Assembly: GCA_002361775.1 (NCBI GenBank)
Contig: DETV01000006.1
Location: forward strand, 11,468-75,467
Direction: 5' to 3'
From: Eubacterium sp. UBA3279
Lineage (GTDB): Bacteria; Bacillota; Clostridia; Lachnospirales; Lachnospiraceae
Length of the DNA: 64,000 nt
In this document: positions 35,173 to 44,218 of the stretch, one piece after another
Position numbering within the stretch: the stretch's first letter is position 1
Layout of the letters: the number at the start of each line of letters is the position of its first letter
The notes under the pieces: generated by a model
Seen by the model: only the letters and a program-made list of their open reading frames with translations
Told to the model about the DNA's origin: nothing
Databases searched by the model: none
Made by a program: the position numbers and the translations under genes

Positions 35173-35814
35173 TCACTCCCTGCGGTCATCCAGCATATAC
35201 AGCAAAGCGTTACAGATACATGCCGCAATATTGCTGCCGCCTTTTCTACCTTTTGCCACAATATAAGGCGCATCTGTCTTCATAATCAATTCTTTTGACT
35301 GCACTACATTTACAAATCCCACCGGCACACCAATAATGAGAGCCGGATTGATTTTTCCCTCTTCTATCAGTTCATACAGGCGTACCAGGGCAGTGGGAGC
35401 ATTTCCTATGGCAAAAATCAAAGGTTTTTGCAGGGAAGCAGCCTTATCCATGCTGGCGGTGGCTCTGGTGGTGCCGTTTTTTTTCGCTGTTTCTGCCACA
35501 TCTTCATCGGAAATGAAACAGTAAACTTCTCCTCCATAGCGAGCCAGCGCCCGTTTATTAATCCCGGAACGGCCCATCTGGGTATCTGTTACGATACATG
35601 CCCCCTGTCTTAAAGCATCCAGCGCTTTTTTCACCACATCCTCTGAAAAACACAGGGTATCCGCATAATCAAAATCCGCGCTGGTGTGAATGCAACGCTT
35701 GATGATCAGTTCTTTTTCCGGATCCAGTTTTCGTTCTCCCAGTTCCTGCGTAATAATCTCAAAACTTCTTCTCTCAATATCTCTTGGTTCTACATTTTCC
35801 AACTCTATCTTCAT
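35173..35814 (-). CDS. cbiC: Precorrin-8X (cobalt-precorrin-8) methylmutase
   Basis: Moves the C-11 methyl group to C-12, giving cobyrinic acid. 213 residues. [38 protein letters not shown] with the catalytic His, [25 protein letters not shown] and [16 protein letters not shown] are all diagnostic. The start overlaps the cbiP stop by 4 bases (ATGA). Confidence 0.96.
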   Translation of the reverse strand: MKIELENVEPRDIERRSFEIITQELGERKLDPEKELIIKRCIHTSADFDYADTLCFSEDVVKKALDALRQGACIVTDTQMGRSGINKRALARYGGEVYCFISDEDVAETAKKNGTTRATASMDKAASLQKPLIFAIGNAPTALVRLYELIEEGKINPALIIGVPVGFVNVVQSKELIMKTDAPYIVAKGRKGGSNIAACICNALLYMLDDRRE

Positions 35815-37340
35815 TTCTGTTCCGCCTCCTTCACACCTTCCTCCAGAATACCATAAATAGCTTCCATATCCAGATGTTTTCTCAGTTCCTGTGCCAGAAT
35901 ATCATACTGGGTTTCTTTAAATTCTTTAAAATCCACCCCGGTGATTTCTTCCGTATCAATTCCTTTCTTTCGGCCCAGCGCCCTTACTACCGCCTTTGCC
36001 ACTTCTTCTTTGTCAAATACCCCGTGGACATACGTTCCGTATACATTTTTCTCCCAGGCTCCATCCTGTTTTTCTTCCTGAGTTGATGCATGGTCACGGA
36101 TTTTTGTAAGACTGCTGCTGTTCTTTTTCAGAGTCGTTACACCCATATGAATCTCATATCCTTCCAGTTCTACTCCGGAAAGTTCTGATAAATCTCCGTC
36201 TACTCTGCCAAAATTTCCTGTAACCTGCGTTCTTGTTTTCTCATTCTCAAATACAGTATCCATAGCCAGAAGTCCCATTCCTTTCATGGAACCTCCCGCT
36301 TCCACTCCATGAGGATCTGAGAGATTTTCTCCCAACATCTGGAACCCTCCGCAGACTCCGAAAATAACTTTTCCTCTGGCCGCCTGTTTCAGCACAGCCG
36401 CTTCCATACCGCTTTGACGCAGCCACTGTAAATCTTCCATGGTATTTTTAGTACCTGGAAGAATAATCATATCCGGGTCCTTCAGTTCACTTACCTGTTT
36501 CACATACCGAAGAGAAACTCCCGGCATACTCTCAAAAGGATTAAAATCTGTAAAATTGGAAATCCGCGGAACCCGGATCACCGCGATATCGATGACTCCC
36601 ACTTCCCGGTTACTGTCAAACCGCTCTGTAAGACTGTCTTCATCTTCCACCTGAATATTCATGTAAGGAGCCACCCCTACCACCGGAATACCACTCTTTT
36701 CTTCCAGCATTTCCACACCCGGATCCAGAATGGATTTATCTCCCCGGAATTTGTTGATGATCAGACCCTTTACCATAGATTTTTCATCTTCTTCCAACAG
36801 CATTACCGTACCGATCAACTGGGCAAACACGCCGCCCCGGTCAATATCTCCCACCAAAAGTACAGGGGCTTTGGCCATTTTTGCCATTCCCATATTTACT
36901 ATATCTTCCTGCTTCAAATTGATTTCTGCCGGACTTCCGGCTCCTTCAATAACAATAATATCATTCTCCCGGGAAAGCTGCTCATATGCTTTCATAATAT
37001 CCGGAATCAGCCGATGTTTGTATTTGAAGTATTCTCTGGCGCTCATATTTCCCAGAACTTCTCCGTTTACGATCACCTGGCTTCCCACATCATTGGTAGG
37101 TTTTAACAAAATAGGGTTCATCAGTACAGAAGGTTTTATTCCCGCCGCTTCCGCCTGCATCACCTGAGCTCTTCCCATTTCCAGCCCTTCCTCTGTGATA
37201 AAAGAATTCAGCGCCATATTCTGAGATTTAAAAGGAGCCACCCGGTAGCCGTCCTGCTTAAAAATACGGCAAAGCCCGGCGGCAAGAAGGCTTTTCCCCG
37301 CATTGGACATGGTTCCCTGTATCATGATTGCTTTTGCCAT
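35811..37340 (-). CDS. cbiP: Cobyric acid synthase (amidotransferase)
   Basis: ATP- and glutamine-dependent enzyme of 509 residues that amidates four carboxylates of adenosylcobyrinate a,c-diamide. The N-terminal dethiobiotin-synthetase-like domain has [22 protein letters not shown] and [13 protein letters not shown]. The C-terminal type I glutaminase domain has [10 protein letters not shown] with the nucleophilic Cys and [10 protein letters not shown] with the His. Its ATG directly follows the cobD stop. Confidence 0.96.
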   Translation of the reverse strand: MAKAIMIQGTMSNAGKSLLAAGLCRIFKQDGYRVAPFKSQNMALNSFITEEGLEMGRAQVMQAEAAGIKPSVLMNPILLKPTNDVGSQVIVNGEVLGNMSAREYFKYKHRLIPDIMKAYEQLSRENDIIVIEGAGSPAEINLKQEDIVNMGMAKMAKAPVLLVGDIDRGGVFAQLIGTVMLLEEDEKSMVKGLIINKFRGDKSILDPGVEMLEEKSGIPVVGVAPYMNIQVEDEDSLTERFDSNREVGVIDIAVIRVPRISNFTDFNPFESMPGVSLRYVKQVSELKDPDMIILPGTKNTMEDLQWLRQSGMEAAVLKQAARGKVIFGVCGGFQMLGENLSDPHGVEAGGSMKGMGLLAMDTVFENEKTRTQVTGNFGRVDGDLSELSGVELEGYEIHMGVTTLKKNSSSLTKIRDHASTQEEKQDGAWEKNVYGTYVHGVFDKEEVAKAVVRALGRKKGIDTEEITGVDFKEFKETQYDILAQELRKHLDMEAIYGILEEGVKEAEQK

Positions 37341-38384
37341 TTACTGTTTCCTCCCTTTCCTGATCGCTTCCACCAGTCTGAGATTTTCTTCATGGGTTCT
37401 CACGGCAATCCGAAAATCTCCTTTTTTCAATCCGGGATAATTGCTGCAGTCCCGGATCATAATATTTTCTCCCATAAGTTTTTCTTTCAGATTTTCCTCT
37501 CCCTGAAAAAAAATATAATTGGCCTGGGAATCACACACCTTATATCCCAGTTCTCTCATTTCTCCCATCAAATACTCTTTTTCCCGGAAAATCAGCGCTC
37601 TGGCCTGCTGTACATATTCTTCTTCCTGCAACGCGGCAATTCCCGCTTCCTGAGCCGGTGTGGATACATTCCAGGGTTGTACTCCCTCTTCCATTCTCTC
37701 CAGAAGTCTCTGAGAAGAAGTGATACCATACCCCAGACGAAGCCCTGCCATGGCATATCGCTTGGTAAACGCTTTTAAAATAAACAGCCGGTCATACTCT
37801 GATAGCATTTTTTTCACCGTATGAGCTTCCGGTTCCTTTACAAAATCAAGAAAGCATTCGTCAACCACCAGCCAGGTTCCCGTTTCTTTACATTTCAGGA
37901 AAATTTTTCTCATAAGATCAGGGTCAGCCAAAACTCCTGTAGGATTATTGGGATTACATAAAAATAACAGTTCCAGCTTTTCTGTGATCTTCTCCAAAAT
38001 ACTTTTTTCCGGAACAAACCCCCGGTCTCTTCTCAAAACCTCATAAGTGATTTCGCAGCCCACTCCTCTTAAAGCCTGCTCATATTCTGCAAAAGTGGGA
38101 GCCGGCAGCAATGCTGTCCTCGGATGCAAAGCCTGAACCAGAGCAAAAATAAGCTCCGCCGCGCCATTTCCACAGATCAGCCATTCCTCCGGAACCTGTT
38201 CATATTCTGCCAAAGCTTCTTTTAATTTTGACTGCCGGGCATCCGGATAATGACATATCTGTTCCAGGCTTTTTGCCGCTGCCCTGATAACGTTTTCCGG
38301 CGTTCCCAGCGGATTAATATTTGCCGAAAAATCCAATACTCCCGGATGACGGTAAATATCGCCTCCATGCACATATTTTTTCAT
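37341..38384 (-). CDS. cobD: Threonine-phosphate decarboxylase
   Basis: PLP enzyme of about 347 residues that decarboxylates L-threonine phosphate to aminopropanol phosphate, the arm linking the corrin to the nucleotide. YVHGGDIYRHPGVLDFSANINPLG is split over the N-terminus, LICGNGAAELIFAL follows, LLFLCNPNNPTGVL has the Asn/Pro cofactor region, LVVDECFLDF the Asp, and LKAFTKRYAMAGLRLGYG the Schiff-base Lys. Start at MKKYVHGGD, where AAGGAG lies upstream. It differs from the Pseudomonas CobD naming, which means CbiB. Confidence 0.94.
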   Translation of the reverse strand: MKKYVHGGDIYRHPGVLDFSANINPLGTPENVIRAAAKSLEQICHYPDARQSKLKEALAEYEQVPEEWLICGNGAAELIFALVQALHPRTALLPAPTFAEYEQALRGVGCEITYEVLRRDRGFVPEKSILEKITEKLELLFLCNPNNPTGVLADPDLMRKIFLKCKETGTWLVVDECFLDFVKEPEAHTVKKMLSEYDRLFILKAFTKRYAMAGLRLGYGITSSQRLLERMEEGVQPWNVSTPAQEAGIAALQEEEYVQQARALIFREKEYLMGEMRELGYKVCDSQANYIFFQGEENLKEKLMGENIMIRDCSNYPGLKKGDFRIAVRTHEENLRLVEAIRKGRKQ

Positions 38385-38453
38385 CTGTCTCTCCTTCGTC
38401 CTTCCTGACTGCTTCTGCCTTTTCCTGTTTTCTTCTTTTTCTGTCAAAACACC

Positions 38454-39425
38454 TTATCCCGCTATCCAAAATACCAGAAAACGCAATATTCCAAAACAAA
38501 GTACTGCCAGTACAGATGTGGCGTACATCAGTCTGTGAGACCGGAGAATATCTTCCGGTTCTACTTTTCGAAGCGGATCTCCGATAAATGGTTTTTTGTG
38601 AAGTTCTCCAAAGTACCAGGCATCTCCTGCCAGTTGTATTTCCAGCGCCCCCGCCATTACAGCCTCTGTATGAGCAGAATTGGGACTGGCATGTTGTGTT
38701 CGATCCCGAAGATAAATCTTTTTGGCATTTTGCCCGTTCATTTTCAGCATATAAGCAGCCAAAATCATCAGCCACCCGGAAATCCTGGCCGGTACATAAT
38801 TCACCACATCATCCAACAGGGCTGCCGCTGTTCCGAAATACTGATATTTTTCATTTTTATATCCCACCATGGAATCCATGGTATTGATAGCTTTATAGGC
38901 AAATCCGCCCACTGCTCCCCCGATCATCATATAAAATAAGGGAGCGATAATTCCATCCGAAGTATTTTCTGCCACAGTCTCCACTGCCGCCTTTGTCACT
39001 CCTTCTTCGGTAAGGCTTCTGGTATCCCTTCCCACGATCATTGATACTGCATATCTGCTTTTTTCCAGATCTCCTGTTTTCAGAGCATCATATACCTTCT
39101 TACTCTCATCCCGAAGTGACCGGGCTGCCAGAAGCTGATAGCACATAAAAGTTTCCACTGCCAGTCCCAGCCAGAAATTCCAACGGTATCCCAGATATAA
39201 AATTCCCAGAGGAACAGCCACAGAAAAGCCTGTGATAATCAGTACCAGTACTCCTCCGGCAATCCTTTCCCCCTTCTTCGTTCCGGGAAATATGGATCGC
39301 AGCATTTTTTCTGCCAGAGAAATCCCATTTCCTATTATTCTTACCGGATGATACAGCCATCGGGGATCTCCCAGAAGTAAATCTAATAAAAAGCCGAAAC
39401 ATACGGCCAGTAATGTCCATTTCAT
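38454..39425 (-). CDS. cbiB: Adenosylcobinamide-phosphate synthase
   Basis: Membrane protein of about 323 residues that attaches the aminopropanol (phosphate) arm to adenosylcobyric acid. It has FGFLLDLLLGDPRWLYHPVRIIG at the N-terminus (split), VGRDTRSLTEEGVTKAAVETVAENTSDG and a C-terminal AGALEIQLAGDAWYFGE segment, all typical. Start at MKWTLLAV, 6 bases after GGGAGA; an ATG overlapping the cobC stop (39452) is the alternative. Confidence 0.94.
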   Translation of the reverse strand: MKWTLLAVCFGFLLDLLLGDPRWLYHPVRIIGNGISLAEKMLRSIFPGTKKGERIAGGVLVLIITGFSVAVPLGILYLGYRWNFWLGLAVETFMCYQLLAARSLRDESKKVYDALKTGDLEKSRYAVSMIVGRDTRSLTEEGVTKAAVETVAENTSDGIIAPLFYMMIGGAVGGFAYKAINTMDSMVGYKNEKYQYFGTAAALLDDVVNYVPARISGWLMILAAYMLKMNGQNAKKIYLRDRTQHASPNSAHTEAVMAGALEIQLAGDAWYFGELHKKPFIGDPLRKVEPEDILRSHRLMYATSVLAVLCFGILRFLVFWIAG

Positions 39426-39448
39426 ATCTATTCTCCCTGCCACACAAA

Positions 39449-40057
39449 TCATTGTGCCGTTACTGTATATAGTAATGGCTTAATCTGATGAATTTCCCTG
39501 GAAAACGGAGTCCAAAGAGAAGCTTCCACTTCCAGTTCATAGCCTTGTCCATTTTTCACATGCCACTGATAAAAATCCTTCCGGGGTACTCCATATCTCT
39601 CCAGAATACTCATGATCGTACCCCCGTGTACCACAAATGCAGCGCTCCCTGTCTCTTCCCGAAAACACTGGGCCAATCCCCTTTCAAATCCCCGGCAGCA
39701 CCTTGCCCGAAATTCCACCGGGTCTTCTCCCTGAGGAAATGGCAATGCGCCATTACTGTCTATCCATGCCTGATAGGCAGGATCGCCGGATAATTCTTTC
39801 CAGTTTTTATTCTCAAAGGTACCAAAATCACACTCTGCCAATTCTTCCAGAATTCTCACCGGCTGATGGGGAAACAATATTTCTGCGGTCTGTCTGCATC
39901 TTTTCAGGGGGCTGACAAATATTGTTTCTGCCTGAATGCCGGTTTGCTTTTCCAGTTCTCTTTTTCCTTCTTTCGTCAGAGGTTCATCCGTTTTTCCTAT
40001 ATATCGTTTTTCCCGATTTCCTTCCGTTTCTCCGTGGCGTATCAGATAAACTTTCAT
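39449..40057 (-). CDS. cobC: Histidine phosphatase, probable alpha-ribazole phosphatase
   Basis: Phosphoglycerate-mutase-like phosphatase of about 202 residues with the catalytic YLIRHGETEGNREKRYIG at the N-terminus, the SPLKRCRQTAEIL arginine motif, LAECDFGTFENKNW and FVVHGGTIMSIL with the second His. In a cobalamin operon it most likely removes the phosphate from alpha-ribazole or adenosylcobalamin phosphate. Start at MKVYLIRHGET. Confidence 0.87.
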   Translation of the reverse strand: MKVYLIRHGETEGNREKRYIGKTDEPLTKEGKRELEKQTGIQAETIFVSPLKRCRQTAEILFPHQPVRILEELAECDFGTFENKNWKELSGDPAYQAWIDSNGALPFPQGEDPVEFRARCCRGFERGLAQCFREETGSAAFVVHGGTIMSILERYGVPRKDFYQWHVKNGQGYELEVEASLWTPFSREIHQIKPLLYTVTAQ

Positions 40058-40080
40058 CTTCCTGCCCGCTCCTTCTCCCG

Positions 40081-40461
40081 CTATTTTATTTTTTGTCCAA
40101 TACCGCAGCATACCCGGATCACTTCATCTGACTGGGCTGCCAGCCTGGTACAGATTCTTCCACAGGCTTCTCTCCATTCTCTCTCTTTTCGTTCCAATGG
40201 TACAATCCCACTTCCCACTTCATCTGTTACCAGAATCAGTTCCGGGTTTTGCGCTGAAATCTTCTCAGGAATTTGTGCCATATTTGCTCCTGATTCCATG
40301 ATTTTTCGAATCAGTCCATGAAAATGGTATATGCCCTTTGCCGTATACAGATCTTCCTCCCTGCACTGTTCTCCGTCTTTCCATTCTTCCGGAATGATTC
40401 CATATCTTTGGGTGGCGTATTCCAACTTGCCCTGACAGGCTCCTCCAATGATCATCTTCAT
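40081..40461 (-). CDS. Short CobU-like protein with altered P-loop
   Basis: Protein of 126 residues related to CobU but about 50 residues shorter. Its C-terminal half is well conserved (LVTDEVGSGIVPLERKEREWR, then SDEVIRVCCGIGQKIK), with the family's EVGxGIVP and final GxxxxxK pattern. The N-terminal P-loop reads IIGGACQGKLEYA: the Gly-Lys is kept but the Ser/Thr that binds magnesium is Leu, and the usual GGxRSGKS is lost. A complete cobU lies 0.8 kb upstream in the same operon. It may be a paralogue with a different role, or a decaying copy. AAGGAAGG precedes the start. Confidence 0.78.
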   Translation of the reverse strand: MKMIIGGACQGKLEYATQRYGIIPEEWKDGEQCREEDLYTAKGIYHFHGLIRKIMESGANMAQIPEKISAQNPELILVTDEVGSGIVPLERKEREWREACGRICTRLAAQSDEVIRVCCGIGQKIK

Positions 40462-40493
40462 ATCAAAACCTTCCTTCTTTCTTTTCGGGATTT

Positions 40494-41249
40494 CTATGCC
40501 AGCAGTACCGCCGCACAGGCCATAAATAATTCACACAAAGATAAAAAGCAACCTGCCAGATCTCCTGTAATCCCTCCAAAATGTTTTTTTGACTGATAAT
40601 AATACAGGATATAAGTAAGCAGAGCCACTCCACAACATCCCAAGCCTAACTTCCAGTCTGCTAAGACCATAGCCGCAACGATCAGTATCAGATAAATGAT
40701 CATAGTGATCTTTACCTGGCGATCTTTAGAACCTCTTGCCATGGCAGAAACAGAACCTGTTTTCTTTGCCTTTGGAAAAGTTACAATCGCCAGAGCGCTT
40801 AAGGTTCGAGAAAGCATAAAGCTAAGACCGATGACTGGAAGCGCTCTGAGAGAAATCTCACTGTACACCCCATAATAAAACAGAAAATATACCACACAGG
40901 TAATTACTGCAAATGCCCCTGCATGGGGATCTTTCAAAATTTCCAGTCTTCGCTCCCTCTCCTGATAGGAACTCATGGCATCTGCCGTATCTAAAAGCCC
41001 ATCCAGGTGAATCCCTCCGGTAATCAGCCAGGGAATCAGCACCAGAATAATAGTATAAAATACGGGAGACAGCCCCCAGTTTAACCCGAAAGTTCCAAAA
41101 GCCCAGGTAAGTCCGCCGATCACCGCTCCCACCCAGGGAAAGAAACACATGGAGTATGCCATATTTTCCTCATTCCACTCGCACTGGGGCATGGGAATTT
41201 TGGAATACATGGAAAATGCAATTAAAAAACTATGATATAACTTTTTCAT
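40494..41249 (-). CDS. cobS: Adenosylcobinamide-GDP ribazoletransferase (cobalamin synthase)
   Basis: Membrane enzyme of about 251 residues that joins adenosylcobinamide-GDP to alpha-ribazole (phosphate). It starts near FLIAFSMYSKIPMPQ. GGIHLDGLLDTADAMSSYQ holds the conserved acidic DGxxDTxDA motif, followed by LEILKDPHAGAFAV. Several hydrophobic segments run to the C-terminus with ITGDLAGCFLSLCEL. Start at MKKLYHSF with AAAGGA upstream. Confidence 0.95.
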   Translation of the reverse strand: MKKLYHSFLIAFSMYSKIPMPQCEWNEENMAYSMCFFPWVGAVIGGLTWAFGTFGLNWGLSPVFYTIILVLIPWLITGGIHLDGLLDTADAMSSYQERERRLEILKDPHAGAFAVITCVVYFLFYYGVYSEISLRALPVIGLSFMLSRTLSALAIVTFPKAKKTGSVSAMARGSKDRQVKITMIIYLILIVAAMVLADWKLGLGCCGVALLTYILYYYQSKKHFGGITGDLAGCFLSLCELFMACAAVLLA

Positions 41250-41271
41250 TTTCTTTTCATCCTTTATCATT

Positions 41272-41796
41272 CTACAGAGAAAGAGGTTTCCATACTACCG
41301 GAATTCCATAGACTACCTCCGTCACCCGATCTGCCATTTTACCCATTTCTCTGTTTATTTCTCCCAGATAAGAAAGATATCTCATGGTATCCGGATCGTA
41401 GGTAATCCCGTCGGAAAATACTTCATTAGTTACTACCACCAGGTTACGGCACGATGCTTTTAAATGACAGATTCCTTTCAGAATCTCCTCCACCGCATCC
41501 TCACCGGCGCCATTTTCCTGATACATTTCATTTGCCGTAAGATTGGACATACATTCCAGAAGGATATCGCTGTCAAATGGAACCTCCAGATTTTTCAGTC
41601 CCAGATAACATTCTTTTGTGGAAAAACATTTTTCCTTTCGCATTTCCCTGTGTCTTTGTATTCTTCGGTGACTCTCCTCATCAAAAGGATACATGGTTGC
41701 AATATAAATCCTGTTTTTCCCCTGAAAATCCAGAATACACTGTTCCGCATAAGCAGACTTTCCACTGCCGGATCCGCCTGTGATCAGATGAAACAT
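41272..41796 (-). CDS. cobU: Adenosylcobinamide kinase / adenosylcobinamide-phosphate guanylyltransferase
   Basis: Bifunctional enzyme of 174 residues that phosphorylates and then guanylylates adenosylcobinamide. LITGGSGSGKSAYAEQ is an intact P-loop, RRIQRHREMR carries the His used for the guanylyl intermediate, and LVVVTNEVFSDG the acidic end motif. ILLECMSNLTANEM replaces the more usual VDCLTLWLTN-type strand, so it is a divergent member. It is the first of two CobU-like genes in this operon. Confidence 0.9.
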   Translation of the reverse strand: MFHLITGGSGSGKSAYAEQCILDFQGKNRIYIATMYPFDEESHRRIQRHREMRKEKCFSTKECYLGLKNLEVPFDSDILLECMSNLTANEMYQENGAGEDAVEEILKGICHLKASCRNLVVVTNEVFSDGITYDPDTMRYLSYLGEINREMGKMADRVTEVVYGIPVVWKPLSL

Positions 41797-41808
41797 ATAA
41801 TTCCCTCC

Positions 41809-42858
41809 TTACACCAGCGGCACATAATTTTCCATGTCGTTGGCGGCAAAAGTAGTCATACCATTATATACTGCCAGCGCCATATCCAAAAGAGGATAAA
41901 TAGCCACCGCGCCGGAGCCTTCTCCCAGACACATATCACAATCCAGAAAAACAGGAATATCCAAAGCTTCCAGAATCATATTTGCAGCCGGTTCTTTTGA
42001 TTTATGAGAAGTGATTATATAATCTCTGACCGCAGGACACATACGAACTGCACACAGGGCAGCCGCGCAGGAAATAAAACCGTCCGCCACCACAGGAATC
42101 CCCAAAGCTGCGCCGCCCAGGAAAACCCCTGCCATTCCTGCTATATCCAGACCGCCTACCTTGGACAATACATCCAGAATATCTTCCCTGTCCGGCTGAT
42201 GAAGAGCTATTGCTTTACGAATAACGGAAACCTTTTTTTCCAGACCTTCACTGGAAAGTCCTGCTCCCCGTCCGGTAACTTCTTCCGGATCCACCTGAAG
42301 CAATACAGAAGTGATCGCGCTGCTGGTTGTGGTATTTCCAATTCCCATTTCCCCGGTAGCAATAATCCCGTATCCCTTCTCTTTCAGCTCTTCTGCCATG
42401 GAAATTCCCACTTCCAGAGCTTTTTTTGCTTCCCTCCGGGTCATAGCCGGTTCTTTTGCCATATTTTTTGTCCCATAAGCTATTTTCCGGGGAATAATTT
42501 TACTGTCTGACGCAATTCCAATATCCACCGGAAATATATCTGCCCCCGCCTGACGGCACAGAATACTGGCGGTAGCTTTTTCCTGGAGAAAGTTTTCTGA
42601 CACGATCAGGGTCACTTCCTGCCCCGACTGAGTCACACCTTCTTCCACCACTCCGTTATCTGCACACATTACCACCAAAGCCTTCTTCTTCAATTCCACT
42701 TGTGGGCTTCCTGTCATTCCGGCAATGCGAACCACCGTATCCTGCAGTCTTCCCAGACTGTGGAGAGGAAGCGCCAGATTATTCCAGTGATTCCACGCCT
42801 GTCTGATCGCCTCCTGGCTGGCGGGCTGAATTAATGCAAGTGCCTGTTCCAGTTCCAT
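41809..42858 (-). CDS. cobT: Nicotinate-nucleotide-dimethylbenzimidazole phosphoribosyltransferase
   Basis: Activates the lower-ligand base by moving phosphoribose from nicotinate mononucleotide. About 349 residues. SLGRLQDTVVRIAG, VMCADNGVVEEGVTQSGQEVT, TGEMGIGNTTTSSAI, TGRGAGLSSEGLEKK and a C-terminal EGSGAVAIYPLLDMAL with the catalytic-Glu region are diagnostic. AAGGGG lies before the start at MELEQALAL, one base after the cbiA stop. Confidence 0.96.
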   Translation of the reverse strand: MELEQALALIQPASQEAIRQAWNHWNNLALPLHSLGRLQDTVVRIAGMTGSPQVELKKKALVVMCADNGVVEEGVTQSGQEVTLIVSENFLQEKATASILCRQAGADIFPVDIGIASDSKIIPRKIAYGTKNMAKEPAMTRREAKKALEVGISMAEELKEKGYGIIATGEMGIGNTTTSSAITSVLLQVDPEEVTGRGAGLSSEGLEKKVSVIRKAIALHQPDREDILDVLSKVGGLDIAGMAGVFLGGAALGIPVVADGFISCAAALCAVRMCPAVRDYIITSHKSKEPAANMILEALDIPVFLDCDMCLGEGSGAVAIYPLLDMALAVYNGMTTFAANDMENYVPLV

Positions 42859-42859
42859 G

Positions 42860-44218
42860 TTACCCCTTCCTTTCTTCACAGGCTTTCAAAAAAGCCTCCG
42901 GTACTTTTTTATTTCCGTAATAATACAAATGAGGAAATCCTGCCATTCCCTGTAAATTGCTATGTATACACCGCCAGGACCGTTCACTGAGCGGTTTTTT
43001 TGCAAGAAAATCTTCCCCGCAGCAATCCGAATCAAAATAATGAAATTCATGAGCCGGTATAGGTCCCACCTGCTGTCCAAAACAACTCCCTTCTTCCAGA
43101 GTAACATAGCCAAATCTGGTAAGACGGGAAGTACCGTACACTTTACCGGGAATTACCCCTGCCATCTTCCACACTTGCCCCCGGCTATCCTCCATCTGCT
43201 CATGAAGATACATAAAACCACCGCATTCAGCCGTATACGGCATTCCCCCGGCAATAGCTTCCCGGACAGAAAGCAGCATGGACTCATTCTTACTCAATGC
43301 CTCTGCATACAGTTCCGGATATCCTCCATTAAAAATCAACCCCTGAATATGATCCGGAATTTTTTTGTCATGAACAGGAGAAAATTCAACCAATTCCGCT
43401 CCCATTTCTCTTAAAAGCTCCAGGTTGTCTTCATAGAAAAAGCAAAATGCCTCATCTCTCCCAACTCCTATTCTCACGTTATACTTGTGTTCCGGTTCCT
43501 TTTCAAAATCCCCCGGCACAACAAGTTTTTCCCCACTTTCTCCCAGTTCCAGTAATCCGTCCAAATCAATAGATTTTTCCGCTATATCTGCCAGCATATG
43601 TAATTTTTCTTTCAGATCCCGGATTTCCTCCGGCATAACCAAACCCAGATGACGGCTCTCCAGCACACAATCCTTTACCACCGGCATATAACCGTACACT
43701 TTCACAGGAAGTTGTTCTTCGATCATCTCTTTCACCCGGGGATACAGCATGGGAGAAATCTGATTCAATATCACTCCTTTGATCCTGCTGTCCTTTTTGT
43801 ATTCCAGGAAACCTTTGATAAAAGGAACAAGAGATACACTCATTCCTTTACAATTCACAAGAAATACTACAGGTGTTCCTGTTTTCTCTGCCACATCACA
43901 GGCGCTGGCTTTTGAAGATATTCCAGCCAGTCCGTCATAATATCCCATAACGCCTTCCACCACTGCCACATCACAACCACGGGAGTTTTTTTTCAGCAGA
44001 TATCTTACCGTATCCTGATCCGAAAAAAAGGTATCCAGATTTCTGCTTTTTGTTCCGATCACTTTACTGTGGAACATGGGATCAATATAATCCGGTCCGC
44101 ATTTAAAAGAAGCCACAGACAATCCCCGGTTTACCAAAGCCTGTAAAATCCCACAGGTGATCAATGTTTTTCCGCTTCCACTGGCAGCGGCGCTGATCAT
44201 AAATCTCCGGTCAGACAT
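42860..44218 (-). CDS. cbiA: Cobyrinate a,c-diamide synthase
   Basis: Glutamine-dependent amidotransferase of 452 residues that amidates the a and c acetates of cobyrinate. The N-terminal domain has ISAAASGSGKTLITCGI (P-loop), FKCGPDYIDPMFH and VVEGVMGYYDG. The C-terminal glutaminase domain has GGYPELYAEAL, YTAECGGFMYL with the Cys and PAHEFHYF. The start overlaps the cbiJ-E-T stop by 8 bases. Confidence 0.96.
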   Translation of the reverse strand: MSDRRFMISAAASGSGKTLITCGILQALVNRGLSVASFKCGPDYIDPMFHSKVIGTKSRNLDTFFSDQDTVRYLLKKNSRGCDVAVVEGVMGYYDGLAGISSKASACDVAEKTGTPVVFLVNCKGMSVSLVPFIKGFLEYKKDSRIKGVILNQISPMLYPRVKEMIEEQLPVKVYGYMPVVKDCVLESRHLGLVMPEEIRDLKEKLHMLADIAEKSIDLDGLLELGESGEKLVVPGDFEKEPEHKYNVRIGVGRDEAFCFFYEDNLELLREMGAELVEFSPVHDKKIPDHIQGLIFNGGYPELYAEALSKNESMLLSVREAIAGGMPYTAECGGFMYLHEQMEDSRGQVWKMAGVIPGKVYGTSRLTRFGYVTLEEGSCFGQQVGPIPAHEFHYFDSDCCGEDFLAKKPLSERSWRCIHSNLQGMAGFPHLYYYGNKKVPEAFLKACEERKG

